Positions 1 to 3,509 of a stretch of DNA of 5,900 nt are shown here, piece by piece. Location: the NCBI GenBank assembly GCA_900313745.1, contig OMSM01000231.1, forward strand, positions 1-5,900. Direction: 5' to 3'. This DNA comes from an uncultured Lachnospiraceae bacterium. GTDB lineage: Bacteria > Bacillota > Clostridia > Lachnospirales > Lachnospiraceae. Under the pieces are notes generated by a model. That model was not told where the DNA came from, searched no databases, and saw nothing but the letters and a program-made list of their open reading frames with translations. The position numbers were made by a program, and so were the translations under genes. Every line of letters begins with the position of its first letter. The stretch's first letter is position 1.

Positions 1-536
1 CGGGATCAAGCCGCTTCATCTATGATTTCGCCGAGCAGAACGGCATCAACTACAAGGTTTTCCGGGACACCTCGGCGGATATCGTGGAGAGCAGGAATGA
101 TCCGCTGATCCAGGGTACCAACGGCATGCTTACGGTGGGCTTCATCGTCGCGCTTGCACTGTGTGCTGTGGGCTTCCTCATCTACTGGATCCTCTCCATC
201 CGGGAGAGGGAGCTGCAGTTCGGCATCTTCCGTGCAATGGGCATGTCCATGAAGGAGATCGTCACGATGCTGGTGAATGAGCATGTGTTCATCTCGGGCA
301 TCCCTGTTGCTGCCGGCGTGGCGGTAGGCATGCTGACGTCAAAACTGTACATGCCGTTGATCCAGATCGCCTACGCAACCATTGACACCGCGGTGCCGCT
401 AAGGGTGGTGCACGAAGCCGGGGATATGATCAAGCTCGGCATCGTCGTCGGAGCGATGATTGTTGTCTGCCTCGTCATTCTCGGCACGATGGTGCGCAGA
501 ATGAAGATCGCGCAGGCGCTCAAGATGGGCGAGTAA
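1..536 (+). CDS. FtsX/MacB-type ABC transporter permease, C-terminal part (5' end outside window)
   Basis: Membrane subunit of an ABC transporter; only the last 177 residues are present, read from base 3 in a frame that is open to the left edge. The first ~40 residues are hydrophilic and look like the end of the extracytoplasmic domain. Three hydrophobic segments follow, at about residues 43-65, 94-118 and 143-164 of the fragment. Between the first two lies the cytoplasmic loop typical of FtsX-domain permeases (SIRERELQFGIFRAMGMS, about 65-82), which contacts the ATPase in this family. The protein ends in a short basic tail (RRMKIAQALKMGE), also usual for the family. A GTG at 84 is internal and not the real start. 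The two ATPase genes downstream are the natural partners. The substrate cannot be told from this fragment. Confidence 0.93.
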   Translation, partial: GSSRFIYDFAEQNGINYKVFRDTSADIVESRNDPLIQGTNGMLTVGFIVALALCAVGFLIYWILSIRERELQFGIFRAMGMSMKEIVTMLVNEHVFISGIPVAAGVAVGMLTSKLYMPLIQIAYATIDTAVPLRVVHEAGDMIKLGIVVGAMIVVCLVILGTMVRRMKIAQALKMGE

Positions 537-546
537 TGAGGTATTA

Positions 547-580
547 GTTTGAAAGTTCTGCCGATGCAGGGCTTTCAGAC
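547..580 (+). other. Intercistronic RNA hairpin, 15-bp stem
   Basis: GTTTGAAAGTTCTGC (547-561) pairs along its full length with GCAGGGCTTTCAGAC (566-580) around a CGAT loop. Three of the 15 pairs are U-G wobbles that form only in the + strand transcript, so the structure fits an RNA function in the sense direction. It starts 10 bases after the permease stop. No T-run follows (next bases CCCGCC), so it is not a normal intrinsic terminator. A role in mRNA processing, 3'-end protection of the permease message, or tuning of permease versus ATPase levels is inferred. Confidence 0.7.
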
Positions 581-588
581 CCCGCCAG

Positions 589-604
589 CGGTGCTGACGC
601 ACCG
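589..604 (+). other. Second small hairpin in the permease-ATPase gap
   Basis: CGGTGC (589-594) and GCACCG (599-604) form a perfect 6-bp stem with a TGAC loop. It sits between the larger hairpin and the ribosome binding site of the first ATPase. There is no T-run directly after it. It is short enough to be chance in GC-rich DNA. Confidence 0.4.
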
Positions 605-619
605 GGCGCCGCATTTTGC

Positions 620-623
620 GAGG
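620..623 (+). promoter_or_regulatory. Ribosome binding site of the first ABC ATPase
   Basis: GAGG lies 7 bases before the ATG at 631. This decides the start in favour of 631 over the in-frame TTG at 616, which lies upstream of this site and would leave it inside the coding region. Confidence 0.75.
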
Positions 624-630
624 TATAGAT

Positions 631-1326
631 ATGAATCTTATTGAAGCGGCCGGCGTGGGACGGGTTTTTCCTGTGGCCGGAGGCGAGTTCCGCGCACTGA
701 ACAATATCAATGTGGAGATTCCGGAGGGGAAGCTGACCATCCTGAAGGGACGCTCCGGCTCGGGCAAGACCACGCTGATGAACATCCTCGGCGCCCTGGA
801 CTATCCCACCGAGGGCAAGGTTATGTTCGACGGGGAGGATATCACCTCCCTTGGAGATAGCGAGCGGACGCTCTTAAGGCGTCACAAGATCGGTTATGTC
901 TTCCAGTCCGTTGCCCTGATCCCGATGATGACTGCGGAGGAGAATGTCGAGTTTGCCCTGCGGATGGCCGGAATGAAGGAAGGCGCGGAGGAGGAAGGGG
1001 GAGAGACCAGGAGGGAGCGCGCGCTGCGCTGCCTGCACCTGGTGGGACTCTCCGGCCGCGCAGGCCATATGCCGCAGGAGATGTCCGGAGGAGAACAGCA
1101 GAGGGTGGCTATAGCAAGGGCGATCGCCCACAGGCCGAAGATCCTTTTCGCGGATGAGCCTACCGGCGCGCTGGATACCATGAACGGCCTGGCGGTGGTG
1201 AAGCTCTTCCGGGAGCTCACGGATGAGGAGGGCGTGACTGTGCTGATGACCACGCACGATCCCGGCCTGATGACGCTCGGGGACAAGGTTTACGAGCTGG
1301 AGGGCGGCGAGCTCATAGGCGGTTGA
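631..1326 (+). CDS. ABC transporter ATP-binding protein, LolD/MacB type
   Basis: Cytoplasmic ATPase that drives the neighbouring FtsX-type permease; 231 residues, the normal size for a single-domain ATPase of this family. All nucleotide-binding motifs are intact: Walker A GRSGSGKT (40-47), Q-loop glutamine at about 92 in YVFQ, signature SGGEQQ starting at about 152, Walker B ILFADE (171-176) with the catalytic Glu 176, D-loop GALD, and the switch histidine at about 209 in TTHD. A short charged Glu/Gly-rich stretch (about 117-130) sits in the helical subdomain before the signature. The start is ATG 631 with GAGG seven bases upstream. The gene follows the permease after a structured 94-base gap and is followed 26 bases later by a second ATPase, so the three are most likely co-transcribed. 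The transported substrate is unknown. Confidence 0.95.
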   Translation: MNLIEAAGVGRVFPVAGGEFRALNNINVEIPEGKLTILKGRSGSGKTTLMNILGALDYPTEGKVMFDGEDITSLGDSERTLLRRHKIGYVFQSVALIPMMTAEENVEFALRMAGMKEGAEEEGGETRRERALRCLHLVGLSGRAGHMPQEMSGGEQQRVAIARAIAHRPKILFADEPTGALDTMNGLAVVKLFRELTDEEGVTVLMTTHDPGLMTLGDKVYELEGGELIGG

Positions 1327-1342
1327 GGCCGCGGCATCGGAA

Positions 1343-1346
1343 AGGA
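1343..1346 (+). promoter_or_regulatory. Ribosome binding site of the second ABC ATPase
   Basis: AGGA, within AAAGGA, lies 6 bases before a GTG at 1353. It supports that GTG over the TTG at 1323, which overlaps the preceding TGA but has no well-placed ribosome binding site. Confidence 0.65.
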
Positions 1347-1352
1347 TATCCA

Positions 1353-2288
1353 GTGGCGGAGAATACGAACAGGGAACAGGATAACAGCGCAGCAATACTG
1401 TGCGAAAACCTGGTGAAAATTTATAAGACCAAGGATACGGAGGTGCTCGCTCTCCAGGGACTTGAGCTTACGGTGGAGAAGGGGGAGCTGATGGCGATCA
1501 TCGGCAACTCCGGCTCGGGCAAGTCCACCTTCCTCAACATGATCGGCGGTCTGGACCGGCCGTCAGCGGGAAAACTCATCGTGGAGGGCAGGGATCTCTT
1601 CAAGCTCACGGAGAAGGAACTGGTCGCCTATAAGCGGGATACGGTGGGATTCGTCTGGCAGAACAGCGGGCGAAACCTCCTGCCTTACCTGACTGCGCTG
1701 GAAAACATCGAGATGCCGATGAGCCTCGCCGGCGCAAAAGCCAGGAGGGAGAGGGCCGAGATGCTCCTCGACATGGTCGGCCTCTCGGCAAAGAAGTCCA
1801 GCCGCGTCGCCCAGCTCTCCGGCGGCGAACAGCAGCGCATCGCCATTGCGATTGCCCTCGCCAATGACCCCGGCATACTTCTGGCCGACGAGCCTACCGG
1901 AGCGGTGGATGTGAAGACATCCGCATATATCCTCGATGTGTTCCGGAGAATCAATTCGGAGCAGGGGAAGACAATAGTGATTGTCACCCACGACCGGCAG
2001 ATCGCAAGGCACGTCACACGCGTCGCCGCGATCCGGGACGGCAAGATCGCATCAGAGCAGATCATGAGGGCGGATTACGCCAGGCAGTTCGCCGGCATCG
2101 GGAGTTTTGCCGACGAGGAGAACGCGGAGGCGTCGACGCATGATGAGTACGCCATCCTTGACAGGGCGGGCCGGGTGCAGATTCCCGGAGAGCTGCTCGA
2201 GGAGGCGGGAATCTCGGGAAACCGGGTGCGCATGAGCCTGAGGAACGGTGAAATAATACTCTCACCGCCGGAAGAGCAGGCAAAGTAA
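1353..2288 (+). CDS. ABC transporter ATP-binding protein with C-terminal AbrB-like extension
   Basis: Second ATPase of the operon, 311 residues from GTG 1353. The core (about 15-240) is a complete LolD/MacB-type domain: Walker A GNSGSGKST (51-59), Q-loop Gln 103 in FVWQ, signature LSGGEQ (155-160), Walker B ILLADE (175-180), and the switch histidine at about 213 in VTHD. Single-domain members of this family usually stop near 220-240 residues; this one has about 70 more. A charged linker (EENAEASTHDE) leads into DRAGRVQIPGELLEEAGI and then SGNRVRMSLRNGEIILSP, roughly residues 266-305. This follows the AbrB/MazE/SpoVT swapped-hairpin pattern: a 'GR-x-x-IP' strand, a 'L-x-x-x-G-I' helix, then two strands. 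The match is by eye. Such a tail could mediate dimerisation or nucleic-acid binding; which applies here is unknown. It probably pairs with the other ATPase and the upstream permease in one transporter. Confidence 0.93.
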   Translation: MAENTNREQDNSAAILCENLVKIYKTKDTEVLALQGLELTVEKGELMAIIGNSGSGKSTFLNMIGGLDRPSAGKLIVEGRDLFKLTEKELVAYKRDTVGFVWQNSGRNLLPYLTALENIEMPMSLAGAKARRERAEMLLDMVGLSAKKSSRVAQLSGGEQQRIAIAIALANDPGILLADEPTGAVDVKTSAYILDVFRRINSEQGKTIVIVTHDRQIARHVTRVAAIRDGKIASEQIMRADYARQFAGIGSFADEENAEASTHDEYAILDRAGRVQIPGELLEEAGISGNRVRMSLRNGEIILSPPEEQAK

Positions 2289-2327
2289 TCAGTAATTGTG
2301 CATAATATACAGTTTTAAGGGCGATTT

Positions 2328-2357
2328 TTGACAGAAAAGACGAATAACCGGTATATT
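2328..2357 (+). promoter_or_regulatory. Probable sigma-70/SigA promoter of the GntR-type regulator
   Basis: A perfect -35 TTGACA (2328-2333) and a -10 TATATT (2352-2357) are separated by 18 bases. The site begins about 40 bases after the ATPase stop in AT-rich DNA. Transcription would start near 2364, giving a leader of about 150 bases before the regulator ATG. The -10 is embedded in an inverted repeat. Confidence 0.65.
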
Positions 2358-2368
2358 CGGACTATTCG
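2341..2368. promoter_or_regulatory. Candidate operator: three CGAATA/TATTCG half-sites over the promoter
   Basis: CGAATA (2341-2346) and TATTCG (2354-2359) form an inverted repeat with a 7-base spacer that contains the palindrome ACCGGT. A second TATTCG (2363-2368) follows as part of a 9-base tandem repeat (TATTCGGAC then TATTCGCAC). The inverted repeat covers the -10, and the extra half-site covers the expected start of transcription, the usual place for a repressor site. Autoregulation by the downstream regulator is inferred. Confidence 0.5.
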
Positions 2369-2376
2369 CACTTTGG

Positions 2377-2404
2377 TTGCGCAGACGGAAAGATATGTTA
2401 TGAT
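2377..2404 (+). promoter_or_regulatory. Possible second, weaker promoter
   Basis: TTGCGC (2377-2382) and TATGAT (2399-2404) are 16 bases apart. The -35 is poor and the better promoter lies 50 bases upstream. If used, transcription would start inside the palindrome at 2406-2433. Confidence 0.25.
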
Positions 2405-2405
2405 G

Positions 2406-2433
2406 GGGGAGTCATGAGGAATCATGATTCCCC
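2406..2433. promoter_or_regulatory. Long palindrome / 12-bp hairpin in the regulator leader
   Basis: GGGGAGTCATGA (2406-2417) pairs with TCATGATTCCCC (2422-2433) with one G-T wobble; the loop is GGAA, a GNRA tetraloop. Only a weak T-containing stretch (TTAATTAT) follows, so a terminator role for the ABC operon is possible but poor. It could act as a protein-binding palindrome (core TCATGA) or as an RNA structure in the leader. Confidence 0.5.
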
Positions 2434-2440
2434 TTAATTA

Positions 2441-2503
2441 TGTAGTGTGCAGGATTATACATACTTATCAGTCAGCTGAGCACATTATAGACCACATACT
2501 ACA
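2441..2503 (+). other. Possible leader fold next to the regulator ribosome binding site
   Basis: TGTAGTGTG (2441-2449) can pair with CATACTACA (2495-2503) over 9 bp with one wobble, closing a 45-base loop. The right arm ends at the weak AGG (2503-2505) that precedes ATG 2515, so pairing could limit ribosome access. The long loop makes this a weak prediction. Confidence 0.3.
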
Positions 2504-2514
2504 GGCTGGTATTT

Positions 2515-3321
2515 ATGAAAAGTAAGACCACGGGAATACCGCTTTACCTGCAGGTGAAACAGGCGATCATCACCCGCATCGAATCCGGGGAGATCGCACC
2601 CGGGGACTCCGCGGGAAGTGAAGCAGAGCTGATGAAGGAATTCGGTGTCAGCCAGATTACGGTGCGCAGGGCCCTGTCCGAGCTCGTCGCAGAGGGCTAC
2701 CTCTACAGGCTCCGCGGAAAGGGAACCTATGTGTCCGGCGAGCATCAGTCTGTCGATTCCAGAAGCAGGATCCGCTGTGCGATGATGGCTTTCCTGGAGC
2801 AGCATCCGCTCTCGGAGGTGACTCCGGAGATGATCTGTGAGGCCGCAAATGTCGATATGGAGACGCTTCACCACTATTATTTCTCCCTGATCGACGTGCT
2901 AAAGGACCTGAGCCGGAACGAGCTGTTCGGAAGGCTTGCCGTAAGGCCTTCGGGCAGGAGCTGGGTCGAGATCTTCGGGCTTGTTCTCTTTCACTTTTAT
3001 AATCACAGAAATCTTTTTCTCAATATATATGATTCCGTCTACAGCAATGTGCTGATGGAAGCGCTCCGCGGCTACGGTGAGGTGGTTATCAAGCAGGGAA
3101 TCGAGGACAGCGCGGCGAAGTGCGACGTCAGGGTAAGCGAGAAGGACAGGCTGTTCCTGCTGATGTTTTATATGTGTGTGTTCATGGGAGTGGTCCGGGA
3201 GTATTTCGACAGCAGGATGACGGAATCTCCGGAGTACATGGTTAGCCGCTTCAAAATCATGCTGAGCGACAATATGGACCGCACGATGAAGATGCTTGGT
3301 AAAGAAGATAATCATGGGTAA
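2515..3321 (+). CDS. GntR-type winged-helix regulator fused to a TetR-like C-terminal region
   Basis: DNA-binding transcription regulator, 268 residues. Residues 8-75 are a standard GntR winged helix: IPLYLQVKQAI opens it, the recognition helix lies around FGVSQITVRRALSEL (43-57), and the wing ends at RGKGTYVSG. The rest does not look like the usual GntR effector domains (UTRA, FCD or aminotransferase). Residues about 84-131 instead resemble a TetR-family HTH, with VTPEMICEAANV followed by the 'YYF...DVLKDL' pattern. The remainder (about 135-265) is helical, with the stretch HRNLFLNIYDSV and a hydrophobic LFLLMFYMCVFMGVVREYF segment, as in TetR/DhaS-type ligand domains. The ATG at 2515 has only a weak AGG nine bases upstream. 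A short AT-rich patch lies within it at about 2985-3040. The ligand is unknown; targets may be its own promoter, the ABC operon or the mannosidase. Confidence 0.88.
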   Translation: MKSKTTGIPLYLQVKQAIITRIESGEIAPGDSAGSEAELMKEFGVSQITVRRALSELVAEGYLYRLRGKGTYVSGEHQSVDSRSRIRCAMMAFLEQHPLSEVTPEMICEAANVDMETLHHYYFSLIDVLKDLSRNELFGRLAVRPSGRSWVEIFGLVLFHFYNHRNLFLNIYDSVYSNVLMEALRGYGEVVIKQGIEDSAAKCDVRVSEKDRLFLLMFYMCVFMGVVREYFDSRMTESPEYMVSRFKIMLSDNMDRTMKMLGKEDNHG

Positions 3322-3363
3322 GTCCTTTCCTGCATGAGTGCGGGGCAATAAACTATATAGGTA

Positions 3364-3388
3364 GGCGGCCGTTCAGGCCGCCTTTTTT
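3364..3388 (+). terminator. Intrinsic terminator after the regulator gene
   Basis: GGCGGCC (3364-3370) and GGCCGCC (3376-3382) form a perfect 7-bp GC stem with a GTTCA loop, followed at once by six Ts (3383-3388). It lies 42 bases after the regulator stop and should separate that transcript from the mannosidase gene. Confidence 0.93.
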
Positions 3389-3425
3389 GTGGTAAAGTCT
3401 AAGTGGAAATATCGGTGTTTCGGGT

Positions 3426-3466
3426 GTGCGGAGGAGAAGCTTGCGGACTATGTTCTTGCTCCGCAC
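3426..3466. promoter_or_regulatory. Inverted repeat in the mannosidase leader (candidate operator or RNA hairpin)
   Basis: GTGCGGAG (3426-3433) and CTCCGCAC (3459-3466) are perfect 8-bp arms; AGAA (3435-3438) and TTCT (3453-3456) can extend the stem after a small internal loop. The motif TGCGGA occurs three times in 40 bases: at 3427-3432 and 3442-3447 directly, and inverted at 3460-3465. It lies 44 bases before the mannosidase start. No convincing promoter hexamers were found nearby, so whether it acts as DNA or RNA is open. Confidence 0.5.
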
Positions 3467-3492
3467 AGCATCGTAACCTTTGTATTCTGACG

Positions 3493-3499
3493 AAAGGAA
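3493..3499 (+). promoter_or_regulatory. Ribosome binding site of the mannosidase gene
   Basis: AAAGGAA lies 10 bases before ATG 3510, slightly long but the best purine-rich site in the region. A second in-frame ATG at 3519 would be too far away. Confidence 0.6.
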
Positions 3500-3509
3500 C
3501 CGGAAACAA

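Larger units (their letters stand above)
538..626 (+). repeat. 7-bp direct repeat GAGGTAT bracketing the hairpin region
   Basis: GAGGTAT occurs at 538-544, just after the permease stop, and again at 620-626, where it supplies the ribosome binding site of the ATPase. Both copies continue into a TAG, with one extra T in the left copy. The 75 bases between them hold both hairpins. This could be a target-site duplication around a small palindromic insertion, or chance; only the repeat itself is seen. Confidence 0.3.

Noticed and set aside
536..547. ATG overlapping the permease stop (TAATG)
   Set aside because: It encodes only three codons before a TAG, so it is not a gene.
616..630. TTG start for the first ATPase
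   Set aside because: ATG 631 has GAGG at the right distance; the TTG would place that site within the coding region.
564..644. 26-codon ORF starting inside the 547-580 hairpin and overlapping the ATPase start
   Set aside because: No ribosome binding site, its start lies in the hairpin loop and stem, and the peptide has no leader-peptide features such as a codon run.
894..1286. Minus-strand open frames within the ATPase genes
   Set aside because: Shadows of intact ATPase coding sequence; no independent start signals or domain patterns.
1323..1352. TTG start for the second ATPase overlapping the previous TGA
   Set aside because: No well-spaced ribosome binding site, and the ten added residues (MRPRHRKGYP) look unlike family N-termini; GTG 1353 has AGGA six bases upstream.
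2454..2490. Two TATAAT-like -10 boxes on the minus strand (2454-2459 and 2485-2490)
   Set aside because: No matching -35 at 16-18 bases and no gene on the minus strand to serve.
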